From Lumbricus rubellus (Eukaryota; Annelida; Clitellata; Crassiclitellata; Lumbricidae): 64,000 bases of DNA. The notes under the pieces are model-generated. The model had not been told where the DNA came from. It saw nothing but the letters and a program-made list of their open reading frames with translations, and did no database searches. Made by a program: the position numbers and the translations under genes. The stretch is taken from NCBI GenBank assembly GCA_945859605.1, contig OX243817.1:30597407-30661406 (forward strand). The letters run 5' to 3'. Positions 24,850-37,405 of the stretch are shown piece by piece; position 1 is the first letter of the stretch; every line of letters begins with the position of its first letter.

Positions 24850-25890
24850 CTAATTTTCATCCTCCTCTTCCACATCTAGCCAATCCTTAATCTCAACATC
24901 AATGTATATGTAGTTATGTACAGATCTATTGTATTATTCGTTCCGAGATTTTCAACTCGCATTTAGAAATTTATATAGCGTCCTATTCTTGACGGTAAAA
25001 ACTCGCGAGCTTGCAGTCATGGTGTTACCTAGAAGCTCGTTAATTAAGCATAATATTATTATAACCACCAACAGAGTCACAGAACAAATAATATTATGCT
25101 CGAAAGAAACAGCAGCAAATTTGTCTTCCTTAGATGATAATATTTCAATAAACAGACTAAATTAACAGGATATGTTATTAGTTATACCCTCTATCTGCAC
25201 TCACGTCCACGGCACCTATTTCTGCATGTCTACATGTAGGCTATTATACTGCAAAACTTCAATTAAGCGTATAGTCCGACTCTAATATTAGTTTCAGCTG
25301 TTATTAATATCCCTTAATCAGAAATTGCTTTCGGGATATTTATTAAAACGACGCTTCGTTAAAAATCTGTTTTGTGCAAATCAGACGAAAAAGATTTCCC
25401 TGACACAATAATTATCGCTTGCATTTTATTCCTCGATGTTTAATATAAGCTTAAATTATTAATTAAACCATCCACTTGGCTAATTAAAGCACATTAATTA
25501 AAGCACATTAATTACAGTGCTTTTCATAAACAACTTTTTTGTTCATGACAGAGCTCTAGCCTACATAATTTTTCACCATATATATTGAGGCTGATAGTAA
25601 TAAGTTGTATACTATTCAAACGATGATAATGTAATAATAATTATAATTATAATTTGTAAATAGTCATCAATAATTATAATTAGAAATGAGTAATGAGTGA
25701 TTAGTATAATTAGGAATTGGCAATTAGAATGCATAGTGTAGTAATAAATAATAATTAGGAATTAAGAATAATTGATATTTAAAAATTAGTAATCGTCACC
25801 CGAGTATCACTGTACCATGCAGGCATCAATTAATGCAATCATCTGAACTATATAAGTTGTAACCAGATCAATACCAAGAGAATCAGTCCA
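24850..25890. other. LMX1 intron, AT-rich, no gene
   Basis: AT-rich sequence with many ATTA/TAAT cores (for example 25457-25515, where AAGCACATTAATT is repeated). No exon, RNA gene or mobile element is supported. Confidence 0.4.
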
Positions 25891-26398
<508 letters not shown>

Positions 26399-26399
26399 A

Positions 26400-28600
26400 C
26401 CTCAATGAAATCTATAATAGAGTCAACGTGGCAGTCAGAGATTTGAGGTTGAAAACTGAGTCTGACAAAAAAATATCTTCAAGGCTGGAGATGATAATTT
26501 AAAGCATTTCTTTAAAATCCGTGCATAAGTAAGCTATATCAACTATAGACCAAGCTGAAAGTCCATGGAGACTCAAATTGCTTAACATCCGCGACATCTT
26601 GCCAGATATCATCGGTCCTGTTTTAGAGGGACTCAGGGCGCGGATCGAACCGACAATCAACAATTTTATTTCATAACATTTAAGGATTACAATCATGTTG
26701 AGTAAGTTTTTCTTATTTGGCATTTAACGACAACTTACAAGTAAATGTAGATTGTAGATGCAGGGAATTTAAAATAACACCTTTCCCCAAATTTTTCGAA
26801 TCAAGATTGCATGCAGAGATATAATAGGCCTACGATGATTGCTGGTCAGCTCCAAGTTAAACTATAGGACTATCACGTTAATTGAAATTATAGACACTTG
26901 CCAAAAATAAATTTGATTTCTGCTTTAGGGCCTATTAGGCTATTACAATATGGCCTAACTCTAATCCTATTATGCCACTGAACTCTGAAAATAAATTTCA
27001 ATTGATTAATTATAATAGTTTACGTCCATTGCTATTTAAAGTATAATCTCTCTGTGGTGATTGCTATTTAAAATAGAATCTCTCTCTGTGGTGATTGCCA
27101 TTTAAAATAATTGTAATCTCTCTGTGGTGATTGCTATTTCGTGTAGTCAATGTTCTCGGAATCGCTATTTTGTGATTACGATTTTTTAACAATTTCTTCA
27201 AGGTTCTAATATCGTCATTTACACGATAGACTTGTAATTACATGGCGCATGCAATTGCGGGTCTTATGTTATATATTAATGATAATATCCATGATTTCAT
27301 AACATTGCACATGATGCTTGTAACTGAGATACGTATATTAGACATTTGTGCGTTTTTTTCAACTGCATTTATATAGCTCTACACTTGCGATGATACGTTG
27401 ACTGCTGCAGTTGAATTAGAAACACGAATCGAATATCTCTTAATATTTGACGAATTCTGTTCAGCGGAAGTTGAACAGCATCTGAGATGAACATGCCAAG
27501 ATGTCGCTGCTGCTGCTGCTGGGTTGATGCTGCTAGTAAATCATGAGTTGCTGCCGCAGGCGAAGAGTAGGGATGCGGATGGGAGAGGAAGAGAGGAGGA
27601 TGGAGGAGGATGGGGGAAGGAGAAGGATGGGGTGGGGGAGAAAGGGGAGAGCAGCAGCGAGGACGAAGACGTTATATTATAGGACAGGTAGGTCGAATAG
27701 ACGCGATATTAGATCCGGTGGTCTGCTGGTTGACCGCGAAGTGCGCGGATGCAGTTTCCTATTGAAATTTTGATGAAACTCAGTGGACGTCGACAGCAGC
27801 ACGGTTTTGACTTTCGTAATTAGTCGAGACGTTCGCAATATATTGGCTGCGAGGCAGTGAACACTGAACACTGACCAGCATCGAATGACAAGTCCAGTAG
27901 TCCACCCTGCAGCTAGGCTGACCGGTCGGGAGTCGCCAAGGGAAGAGCCTGCAGCCAGCTGCGTGTAGTCCTATATTGCTTCATGTTGCTCCACTCGAGA
28001 GTTTTGACTGCACCCGAGTAGATCTTGGTTATCGCGGGAACGTCACTACTCGCCTTTCAACCTATGAATTCTTACCTAATTTTAATTAGAGATTGAAACA
28101 CACGGACCAGTTTATGTTGTTCCTCAAATTTAATGGACTGTCGATGTTTACGATCTATTTTACACCTTTGTGTTTTGCAAAACTAGTAGGCTACACCGAT
28201 TCATTTTCGCAACTCTATAATATAGCGAGACTATCTTTCGCTCTAACTGAAAACTGACTCTTTCAATCTATAGTATGTGAACATATTTCTCTTAATGTTG
28301 TCTGACTTCAATGTTGACTTCTGAAAGTCTTAAGTAGGGCATTATCAAATTATTTCTGTTCTATTGTATTGTACATGTATTGCATTGTGTAGGCATAGTG
28401 TTGTATTGTATTGTGTAGGCATAGTGTTGTATTATATTTTGCTATATTGCATCGTATAATAATAAGTTTTGCATCGAATGTATTGAAATCGCTGTAAATT
28501 TAATTGTTAGAAATAAATTGAGTCAGACTATGAACCACGTGGCCAATGAAGAATACATGACCATGGGACCCTAAAATGTCTTGAGTGAAATTCCCTACAA
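26400..28600. other. LMX1 intron, mostly unique sequence
   Basis: No gene is supported. Short tandem units TCTCTCTGTGGTGATTGC recur three times at 27045-27140, and GTGTAGGCATAGTGTTGTAT twice at 28387-28433. A CTG/GGA-rich island is at 27500-27660. Confidence 0.4.
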
Positions 28601-28619
28601 GCAATGCTCACACTGATTG

Positions 28620-29733
28620 AACTGCATTGCATTTAATCGTAAGGCATTTAACTGAATTGCATTCAATTGAAATGAATTATATTGCAATTAATTGCAATAA
28701 TAATAATAATCCCCTTCATCGAACAATCCGATTGACAGACCGCAATCGGTAACAGTGCACAGTTAAAGCTACAGTTACATTCAATTACATTCAATTGAAT
28801 TGCTCTCAATTGCATTGAATTGCCTTCAATTGCATTGAATTGCCTTCAATTGCATTGAATTGCATTGAATTGCCTTCAATTGCCTTCAATTGCATTGAAT
28901 TGCACTGAATTGCATTGAATTGCACTGAATTGCATTGAATTGCTCTCAATTGCATTGAATTGCCTTCAACTGCATTGAATTGCCTTCAATTGCATTGAAT
29001 TGCACTGAATTGCATTGAATTGCACTGAATTGCATTGAATTGCACTGAATTGCATTGAATTGCACTGAATTGCATTGAATTGCACTGAATTGCATTTAAT
29101 TGCACTGAATTGCATTGAATTGCACTGAATTGCATTTAATTGCACTGAATTGCATTGAATTGCACTGAATTGCATTTAATTGCACTGAATTGCATTGAAT
29201 TGCACTGAATTGCATTGAATTGCACTGAATTGCATTTAATTGCACTGAATTGCATTGAATTGCACTGAATTGCATTTAATTGCACTGAATTGCATTGAAT
29301 TGCATTGAATTGCATTGAATTGCATTGAATTGCCTTCAATTGCCTTCAATTGCATTGAATTGCACTGAATTGCATTGAATTGCTCTCAATTGCATTGAAT
29401 TGCCTTCAACTGCATTGAATTGCCTTCAATTGCATTGAATTGCACTGAATTGCATTGAATTGCACTGAATTGCATTGAATTGCACTGAATTGCATTGAAT
29501 TGCACTGAATTGCATTGAATTGCACTGAATTGCATTGAATTGCACTGAATTGCATTGAATTGCACTGAATTGCATTGAATTGCACTGAATTGCATTGAAT
29601 TGCACTGAATTGCATTTAATTGCACTGAATTGCATTGAATTGCACTGAATTGCATTTAATTGCACTGAATTGCATTGAATTGCACTGAATTGCATTGAAT
29701 TGCACTGAATTGCATTTAATTGCACTGAATTGC
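28620..29733. repeat. 10-bp satellite array (ATTGCAYTGA)n, about 1.1 kb
   Basis: Units ATTGCATTGA and ATTGCACTGA alternate, giving a 20-base sub-period, with TTCA variants toward the 5' side. A longer period is visible: the variant string TGCTCTCAAT...TGCCTTCAAC recurs at 28941 and 29381, an offset of 440 bases, showing block duplication. The array ends about 20 bases before the homeodomain exon acceptor at 29753/29754. The QFNAIQCNSM-type ORFs are artefacts. Confidence 0.95.
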
Positions 29734-29753
29734 CTTGTATGTTGTATAAACAG

Positions 29754-29890
29754 CGGGTGACGAGAGCAGCATTGACGACTGTGATGGCGATCAGCCGAAA
29801 GGACCAAAACGACCGAGAACCATACTAACGACGAGTCAGAGACGCAAGTTCAAGGCGTCGTTCGAAGTCAATCCGAAGCCATGTCGAAAG
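29754..29890 (+). CDS. Lmx1: LMX1-like protein, homeodomain exon 1
   Basis: After two bases completing a codon from the previous exon, 45 codons run in frame: an acidic linker, then [20 protein letters not shown] and EVNPKPCRK. This is the N-terminal arm, helix 1 and start of helix 2 of an LMX1-class homeodomain, with the family signatures RTILTT and KPCRK. The acceptor is TATAAACAG and the donor AAG|GTCAGA, giving a phase 0 end. The exon joins in frame to 32899 at [11 protein letters not shown], the expected junction. The acceptor has almost no pyrimidine tract because the 10-bp satellite reaches to within about 20 bases. The ATG-less exon is easily missed by automated ORF calls. Confidence 0.95.
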
Positions 29891-30183
29891 GTCAGAGTTC
29901 ACCCCACACCCACCCCTCCCCCCGTTACGGTCCAGTGCACATTGCCAAGTGACGCGAATGACGCCATTGATATCGCTCGTGCACGCTGAAGTGCAGGAAC
30001 CGCTTGACGAAAGCGAAGCTCATAATCACAACGATACTCAACCAAACATAGATGTAGGCTACACGAAGGCTAACTGTTACAGCCTGGCGTATAAGCATAC
30101 ATACACGCATATAAACCCATGTACAGACGAATACACAAGCACACTCGTGTGCTCTTGCCTTTAGATTTCATAAACTGACTATA

Positions 30184-31346
30184 CAGGGTGGGCCAAAAAA
30201 AAAGACCCCCCCTAGGTTTTTTGCCAATATTTTGGCCAGAAGTAAGAATTTTGAAATGAAATTTTGCAGTCTTAAAGGCAATTCATATTTACACATGATG
30301 GCCAGATTTCATCTAAATATATCAAACAGAACAAAAGTTATATCAGTTTTAGTGAGGCCACCCCCCGTTTTTTGACGATTCAAAAACGAAACGCAAAAAA
30401 ATTAGGTTTTTTGCCAATATCTTGACCAAAAATAAGAATTTCGAAATGAAATTTTACATGCTTAAAGGAAATTCATATTTACACATTATGACCGGATTTC
30501 ATCAAAAATATTTCAAACACAACACAAGTTATACCACTTTTAGCGGGACCACCCACCGTTTTTGACGATTCAAAAACGAAACGCAACAAAAAGTAGCAAA
30601 AACACGATTTCATTAAGTCTCATCTTAAGTAACTGTTGTCAAATGAACTTGGTAGTGCTTCACAACTTGTGTTCAATGTACCCAACACCAGTGCCAACAC
30701 TTGCTTTGAGTCTCTTTGCAAAGTTCTTGATGGACCCCTGATTAGTCTGACAGATTCCTTATTTACCAATTTGATTGTCATCTTGCTAAGTGACTTCTCA
30801 GTGTCGTGCAGCTACGCTGGTACCCTGTTTCTTTTTTAAATAGTAATAATAATGATCATCTGTCAATATCAAGGCTATTTGTTAATAATTATTTGAGATG
30901 AGACTTAATAAAATCGTGTTTTTGCTGCGTTACGTCTTTGAATTGTCAAAAATTGGGGGGTGGCCTCCCTAAAAGTGGTATAACTTTTGTTGCTTTGGAA
31001 ATATTTTGATGAAATCTGACGATCATACGCAGATATAAATTGTCTTTAAGCCTGTAAAATTTCATTTCGATATTCTTACTTTTGGCCAAGATATTGGCCA
31101 GAATAATTAGATTGAATTTTTATTACTTTTTGTCGCGTCGCGTTTTTGAATCGTCAAAAAACGGTGGGTGGCCTCACTAAAAGTGGCATAACTTTTGTTC
31201 TGTTTGAAACATTTTAATGAAATCCGGCCATCTGGTGTAAATATGAATTGTCTTTAAGACCGTAAAATTTCATTTCGAAATTCTTACTTTTGGTCAAGAT
31301 ATCGGCAAAAATCTTAGGGGGGGGTCTTTTTTTTTGGCCCACCCTG
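30184..31346. mobile_element. TA-flanked long inverted-repeat element (1.16 kb)
   Basis: The ends are CAGGGTGGGCCAAAAAA and TTTTTTGGCCCACCCTG with TA on both outer sides, as for Tc1/mariner insertions. Each arm carries two diverged copies of one module (ATATTTTGGCCAGAAGTAAG; AAATGAAATTTT; ACAAAAGTTATA; TTTTGACGATTCAAAAACG). The centre (30600-30900) is unique and has no transposase. It sits in the intron between the two homeodomain exons. Confidence 0.85.
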
Positions 31347-31983
31347 TAGATCTGACAACATTTACAACGATTTATATTTATTGAACCTGTTGTAATGGTC
31401 GACAGGCGTTCAGCATTGTTTATAACCATCGTCATGCATGCAGGGTAAAAACACGTTTCTGTAGGCTTCTACAACAGGTCACTTAATACTAAAAAAGTCA
31501 ATTATGAAGTTCGCATACTAACCACAAACGGTTGGTGAACTATCATTTCCTCATCAGGCTGATAAAATTATGTGAACGGTTACACCGGGATTGCTCCTAT
31601 AGGGCCTACTGCGTCTTTCTCTTTTCCTCTTCGTCTTACAGGCCCCTGCTGACTAAGAACTGAAGGTGGGAAGACATTATTCCGTTGACCTGCACGACTT
31701 GGCTTAACGGTCTGCTTTTTGTGTGCGGTCCATGTGCTCATTTTATAGTTGAGTATAATTATGAATATTCCAGACAGATTAGATTGAAGGTGGGTGCCAA
31801 AGGAACTGCTGGCCTGCTGCACCACCCCGTTCTCGCAGTTTGACGGACCCGCAGTTATGTAATTATACATAAGTGGGAGCGGTGGACCTGTGGGTTGTCA
31901 GAGGGGGCACAATTGGAGGGTAAGTAAATCATGTGCACACTTCACAGCACCTCATTCTTCACATAGCCTTACTGCCATCCGCT

Positions 31984-32271
31984 CTAGAGGGCGCTATCAT
32001 TGCTGTCCTCTGTCCGGCCGCGACGACGATGGCGTCTCCACACTGCTCTGTCCTTGATGATATCCATTGCATTCCACAGATCTCCTCTTATTTTGTCCAT
32101 CCAAGTTTTCCTCTGACGCCCTCTGCTTCTCCCTCCATCCACATTGCCGTGCAGGGCCGACGCTCTCTGGCAGTCTTCTGTCGTCCATCCTTGACGGGGC
32201 GCTATAATAGTGCAGTAGAATAGACTATCAGAAATATAATTATGTTTGTCTTGGTTAACTCCCGAACTCAA
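31984..32271 (-). pseudogene. LINE reverse transcriptase C-terminal fragment
   Basis: The minus-strand frame carries VDGGRSRGRQRKTWMDKIRG and DRAVWRRHRRR, the C-terminal motif of an endonuclease/RT-type LINE. It differs from the copies at 13645 and 19925, so at least three lineages or ages of such elements are present. Confidence 0.75.
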
Positions 32272-32575
32272 GGTTGACTAACCACAGGACAATAATATTG
32301 AGCTCTAACCTAAATTCGTCACATGCAGGGCTGCGAATGAGCAAAATTTAATAATATAATTAATAATAATTATTATAAGATCGACGGCTTCATTGGCCTT
32401 CACGACTTTTGACATTATGCAAGCTTACATATTGGCAATATTGGCTATCGATTTTCAACTAGATAATATAAATTATTAATTCGACATCAACGACAGGAGA
32501 CAAGAGTGACTTCTACGGTTTTACAAAACTATCTTTGCATCTGATCTCATAATATTATTATATCGGCTTCAGATT

Positions 32576-32582
<7 letters not shown>

Positions 32583-32641
<59 letters not shown>
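32583..32641. repeat. (GT)n microsatellite
   Basis: An uninterrupted run of about 29 GT units in the homeodomain intron. Confidence 0.97.
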
Positions 32642-32643
<2 letters not shown>

Positions 32644-32880
32644 CACAAATGCAAACAGTGTTAAGATAAATTACGCTGTGAAATACGACGACGTCAAATT
32701 CACCATCGTGTTTTATTGAAAATATTTCATTTGCATTCGACGTCCGTCCGTCTGATCTTTATGCGGGTAATAAATGCGATGTTTAATTGTTGGTTATTGC
32801 GACGCGGACAGAAATAAATTCATCCGAATTGTCATCCGCATTGTCCAGGCTAATATCATCTATCGTATCTGTACACGTGA

Positions 32881-32988
<108 letters not shown>

Positions 32989-33433
32989 TGAAGTCGCTTC
33001 TGCTTGTTGTCATTGCCTCGACGCAGCGTCATGCTACGCTGGAGATCCGTGTGGATGATAGATGCGTATTAGAATAGGAGGAGATACAGTGATTATTTGA
33101 TTAATGGATGAATGGTTGAGAGTGAAGTTGAACATTTTGTCCTCTATCTCTCGTCCTCGTTGTTTGTAATTGTCTTCTCATCAATGCTATTAACACCAAT
33201 AAAAATATTACCTTTGTGCAGGCTATTGATTTATATAAATTGATTATTAGATGCAATTATGCTGTTGCATACGCTAATGAATAGGCGTAGTTGCTTTTTA
33301 AAAATAAGATAACAAGAAAAATAGGCTTATGTTTAATTAAATATGGCATCCTTAATAGTTTGTTGACAACAGTTGTGAGATTTCAAATGACACCAAATCG
33401 GAGCTATTAACAGAAGATAATTTATGCAGCGCC

Positions 33434-33726
33434 CATGGGCGTCCGCAGCGGGGCGCAAGGGGGCTGAAGTGCGCCCCCTGGATTTTTCGCATAGTTGCAC
33501 ATAAATTAAAATTATTTGGTTATGGTTGTTACAATGCGATTTTCAATGTGATTATCGATTCGTTCTACAAGTTGAACCGATATTTCTTTCTTTGGGCGGA
33601 TAGCGTAGGCTATAGGATTCTCTCGTGGTAATATGGAAATTCAAACTGTCACCCATTAAATTTAGACCATGTGACAATTATTTAAAAGTTTGCGCCCCCC
33701 TAGAAAAATTCCTGCGGACGCCCATG
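33434..33726 (+). mobile_element. hAT-like MITE CATGGGCGTCCGC, copy 1
   Basis: The ends are CATGGGCGTCCGCAG and CTGCGGACGCCCATG-like (CCTGCGGACGCCCATG), with a perfect 8-bp target duplication GCAGCGCC at 33426-33433 and 33727-33734. It lies 79 bases before the acceptor of the next LMX1 exon. A copy in the opposite orientation is at 37094-37397. Confidence 0.92.
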
Positions 33727-33805
33727 GCAGCGCCACTCGAAAGAGCACAGTGACAACTAAAACAAAATGGAAGTAGGCTATTAATAGACTTGTGGTGGTT
33801 TGCAG

Positions 33806-33920
33806 ATGAAAAAGTTGGCACGGCGCCAGACCGAAGACAACCAATCAGGAGACAAGGAGAAAAAGAACGGAGGAAATTCAAAGAACAAAAAGAAGAAGGA
33901 CGACGAAACCGGACTAAGTG
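33806..33920 (+). CDS. Lmx1: LMX1-like protein, exon after the homeodomain
   Basis: The exon starts with MKKLARRQ, which directly follows QNQRAK in all LMX1 proteins, and continues into a Lys/Asn/Asp-rich linker (KKKKDDETGLS) of low complexity. The basic run may serve as a nuclear localisation signal. The acceptor is GGTTTGCAG and the donor AGTG|GTAAAT, ending in phase 1. Coding bases fit exactly with the next exon. Confidence 0.93.
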
Positions 33921-34449
33921 GTAAATAAATTTGTTTAGTCTAGCATAAAATTCAAACAATTAATTAAATTAATTCATGTCAAAGTTAATGATTTGATTAA
34001 ATGATCGATTGTTGGGATGACCATTCGATAAATCCACTAATGAATCTGTTGGTCATTCACCCTGTCCAGTGACTGTCCACCCCAGCACGCCGAAATGAAT
34101 CTCATTAGGCTATAACACATATAGTATATTGCAGTAATATGTGGCTATAGGAATACATATTCTTGATGGGACCTGTACGAAGCCCATCTATTTCAGCCTA
34201 TGCATCATTAGCCTACTATTCAGGCGATATACCGGCACAATTGCAAAACTAATTAGGCTATGTCTTGATTATAATAGAACGTAGGTACTCTATACGGTCT
34301 ACCATTGAGTAGGCTAGTTGTAGAGCAATTAATTTTGTATTATATCTCAGTCATAGGTAGGCTATCTCTTCGGTATATTACTTTTCATGATTAATTTTTA
34401 CTCATCAGATTTACTCTCAATGCTAATCCGAAGTCGTTTCTATTTTCAG

Positions 34450-34491
34450 AAAGCCCAGCGCCGCCTGGCGAAAACAGCAACGACTTATCTG
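34450..34491 (+). CDS. Lmx1: LMX1-like protein, 42-base linker exon
   Basis: A small exon of 14 codons in phase (1,1), encoding ESPAPPGENSNDLS with the flanking split codons. The acceptor TATTTTCAG has a pyrimidine tract and the donor is CTG|GTTTGT. The call rests on splice signals plus exact phase agreement with both neighbours; the sequence itself is not conserved enough to prove it. It could be alternatively skipped without breaking the frame. Confidence 0.8.
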
Positions 34492-34777
34492 GTTTGTTTT
34501 CCTTTTGTCGTGTAGCCATTTAATTTAGCTTACTCTTCAGTTCAGAACTTTAGAGTTCAGACGTTTGATGAACAAAGAAAAACCACTGATTCATTTAATC
34601 AGTTTCATCTTGTGAACTTCGTTTATTTTTCTTAAGTCTGGTTTCTCTGACGAATAGCATCAGATCGTAACGGAACTGATTAATGATTATGTATGATTTG
34701 CAACTATTAGTCCACTCGATCTGGTCTCACTTCGAATTGCATTCACTAATTCCTCTGTGTCTCTGTCTCTATCAGTG

Positions 34778-34852
34778 TTCGCGGTGTAGTCGGTAGCGCC
34801 TCTGAGTAGAGAGCTTGAAGGGGTGCTATAACAAGTGCACATACAAACATAT
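34778..34852 (+). mobile_element. SINE family 1 3' end fragment
   Basis: GTAGCGCCTCTGAGTAGAGA, CTTGAAGGGGTGCTATAAC and AAGTGCACATACAAACA match the 3' third of the full SINEs at 41814 and 35055. Confidence 0.8.
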
Positions 34853-35054
34853 TAAATTTATAGACCTATAACAGTTCTATCTAAGACTGTTGGTTCTGAT
34901 CCAACGCTTCCGTGTAGTGAATGCTGACTTAAAGCATGCTAAGCCAGTTCACTTTATGTTCATTCGTTAAATGGTTTGATCCAGAGTTTAACTACAGCGT
35001 AGGCTATGACAACAGAGGTAGTTGCTATCGACAAAGATTTGTTTGTTCTGTTTG

Positions 35055-35271
35055 TTTTCATGTGCACTTGTTATAGCGTCCCTTCAAGATTTCTACTCAG
35101 AAGCGCTCCAGACTAAATGCGCCGACACTGATCGGAATTCCGCGCTGAGGCGCTGAGCAATTGCGAGTGAAGGACTTGCCCAAGGTCTCTACACGGCAGC
35201 ATGAGGTGGATTCGAACCTGCAATCCTCCGGCTGCAAGGCAACGAGCATACCCACTACACCATCGTGCCCC
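35055..35271 (-). mobile_element. tRNA-derived SINE (family 1), full copy
   Basis: The minus-strand head GGGGCACGATGGTGTAGTGG and box B GGTTCGAATCC are followed by the family body and the hairpin tail ending in ACAAGTGCACATGAAAACA. It lies in the intron before the last LMX1 exon. Confidence 0.87.
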
Positions 35272-35671
35272 ATAATTATTAATTATTGGCATAATCATTA
35301 CAATGTCATCTCTAATCGTCAAAACGTCACGACGATGCATTTGTTGTTGACTACTAGTGCCACCTAGCGAGTCCCACATCATGTTCGACCGCAAAGTCTT
35401 ACAAAGTGACGTTCATCGGACGAAATTCACTTCTCCCATCTGTCAAGGTATAACAGTCTCTACTGTAGCTGAAACCATTATAGAGTCAACATAATTCTGA
35501 TTCTTCAAAAATGTATTATATTCTAAGCTAATAATTATGCATTAGGACTTTATTATTTTATAGATAAGGCCTAGACCAGTTATCTTCTCAAGTCAACAGT
35601 CTACGCTTCGCTCTCTACTTGTGGTCCATCCGGCTGGGTTCTACAAGTCCCTCAAGTCTTTTTTCTGTGTT

Positions 35672-35747
35672 CGTGGTTGGGCTGAGAGCGCCTCTGAGTA
35701 GTTTCTTGAAGGGGCGCTATATAAATGCTATGAATGAATGAATGAAC
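35672..35747 (+). mobile_element. SINE/LINE tail fragment with (ATGA)n
   Basis: GAGCGCCTCTGAGTAGTTTC, TTGAAGGGGCGCTATATAAA and a GAATGAATGAATGAA run: the same tail as at 9725-9806. Confidence 0.78.
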
Positions 35748-35794
35748 AGTCACTTGAGCATAACTCTTTGGCGCATAATAAAATGGAATGAATT

Positions 35795-36084
35795 CATAGG
35801 CGGAGACTTAGGGGGAACAGAGGAACGGTCTCCTCAATGAATGTAGAGGGGAGGACAGCCCATGCATTTGTTCCCCCAATTTTGCTGAGTGTCAGGACAT
35901 GGACACTTCATGAAGACACTGCACACACTGGCGAACAAATGACTAAAAAAGGTCATCAACTTTTTTGGCAGGAAAAATCCGCAAAATTGGAAAATGTCGT
36001 CGGCGGTTCCGCCATTCGTCCGCCCAAAATCTCTGGTCCTTCTTAGGCGCCACCCGTTCGTCCCCCCGCAAGTCTTCGCCCATG
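35795..36084. mobile_element. hAT-like MITE (290 bp) related to 21854-23779
   Basis: The ends are CATAGGCGGAGACTTAG and CAAGTCTTCGCCCATG, flanked by AATGAATT and ATTGAATT (8 bp, one change). Inside are GCCCATGCATTTGT, shared with the element at 21854, and GACTAAAAAAGGTCATCAAC. Confidence 0.85.
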
Positions 36085-36293
36085 ATTGAATTAGGCCTTT
36101 AAAAGGTGCATAATCAGGTATAATATTATAATTAAGCCATGATGCAATAGATGCATAATATTATTTCGTTTATTAAAACTTGAGTGACAAACGCAATCAA
36201 TAGAGATGATGAATAATAAACATTTAAAAAATGTGAGTTATCAAAAAGTTTTTGCCTATAAAGTAACCTAGGTATTTAGTATTATAGTTAGTG

Positions 36294-36421
36294 CAGTGCG
36301 AGAATTGTGGAAAAATAACTGGGGTTGGACCATTATCCACTTGAAATTGGGGTGTGAAAAACAGACTTTACTATGGGGCTCTAAGAAAGACTGGGGTTTG
36401 AAACCCCCAAACCCCTGGCAA
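36294..36421. mobile_element. hAT-like MITE, copy 3 (right end truncated)
   Basis: The left end CAGTGCGAGAATTG and the body match copies at 18723 and 19751; the right terminal repeat is lost after CCCCTGGCAAT. It lies about 115 bases before the last LMX1 exon. Confidence 0.78.
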
Positions 36422-36535
36422 TAAAATTATACAACATACATCACCTTGTAACCTTCTACTGTCAGTTCCTTGAACTCTAGCGACCGTCATACATACATAC
36501 ACACAGTTAAATCGTAATTGTTGTTGCTTTGGCAG

Positions 36536-36732
36536 ACGATAGCAGCGGCATGACGTATGACATGGGTATGACGTCATCTATCAACAACGGAGCCATTGAT
36601 TCCGACGAGACGATGCTGACACCTGGCGGAATTCACGCGAAGTCTCTGTGCAGCGGCAAGCTGACCGTACTGGAGTCGAATCCGATCGACAGACTCTACT
36701 CAATGCAAAGTCTCTACTTCAACAGCGACTGA
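36536..36732 (+). CDS. Lmx1: LMX1-like protein, last coding exon
   Basis: After completing a split Asp codon, the frame runs to a TGA. The last residues NPIDRLYSMQSLYFNSD match the C-terminal signature NPID-LYSMQ-YF of vertebrate LMX1A/B, so the orthology does not rest on the homeodomain alone. The acceptor is GCTTTGGCAG. Family knowledge: LMX1 proteins are nuclear activators that set dorsal and monoaminergic neuron identity. No canonical AATAAA is evident in the next 400 bases, so the 3' end is unknown. Confidence 0.96.
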
Positions 36733-37093
36733 ACAAACGGCACCGATCCCTGTAACAACAACAGTACTGCTTAGATCGTGTCATTGCTGCATGTAATAAT
36801 ATCTCAGAGACTTTTGATAATGAGAAAAATAAGATCTCCGAGAAAGCAAAGCAACTCCTAGATAAGATTATCACATGGATAGGCTACATGAAAATCTGCA
36901 CAGATGAAACATTTGGTCGCAGTTGATCTCGTTTGATCATTAATTCCTAGTCGGCTGAGATCGTATGAGTCTCGAAATCGACTCAGATAGACTCAAGTCG
37001 ACCGACTGTAACTCTGAAATGAGTCGAAATGAAATGGTAGGCCTATAGAGTAATGAGAGTCCGAGTCTTTGACTTCAATTCGTTAGGTCTCCT

Positions 37094-37397
37094 CATGGGC
37101 GTCCGCAGGAATTCTTCTAGGGGGGCGCAAACTTTTGAATAATTGTCACTTGGTCTAAATTTAATGGGACAGTTTGAATTTCCATATTACCACCAGAGAA
37201 TCCCATAGGCCTACCTATAAGTTATGCGCCGAAAGAAAGATATATAGGTTCAACTTGTAGAACGAATCGATAATCACATTGAAAATCGCGTTGTAACAAT
37301 CACAACCAAATAATCTAAATGTAGCCTATGTGCAACTATGCGAAAAATGCAAGGGGGCGCACTTGCGCCCCCTTGCGCCCCGCTGCGGACGCCCATG
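37094..37397 (-). mobile_element. hAT-like MITE CATGGGCGTCCGC, copy 2 (inverted)
   Basis: The ends are CATGGGCGTCCGCAG and CTGCGGACGCCCATG, with a perfect 8-bp target duplication GGTCTCCT at 37086-37093 and 37398-37405. The body is the reverse complement of copy 1 at 33434-33726 at high identity. It lies 360 bases after the LMX1 stop, perhaps within the 3' UTR. Confidence 0.93.
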
Positions 37398-37405
37398 GGT
37401 CTCCT

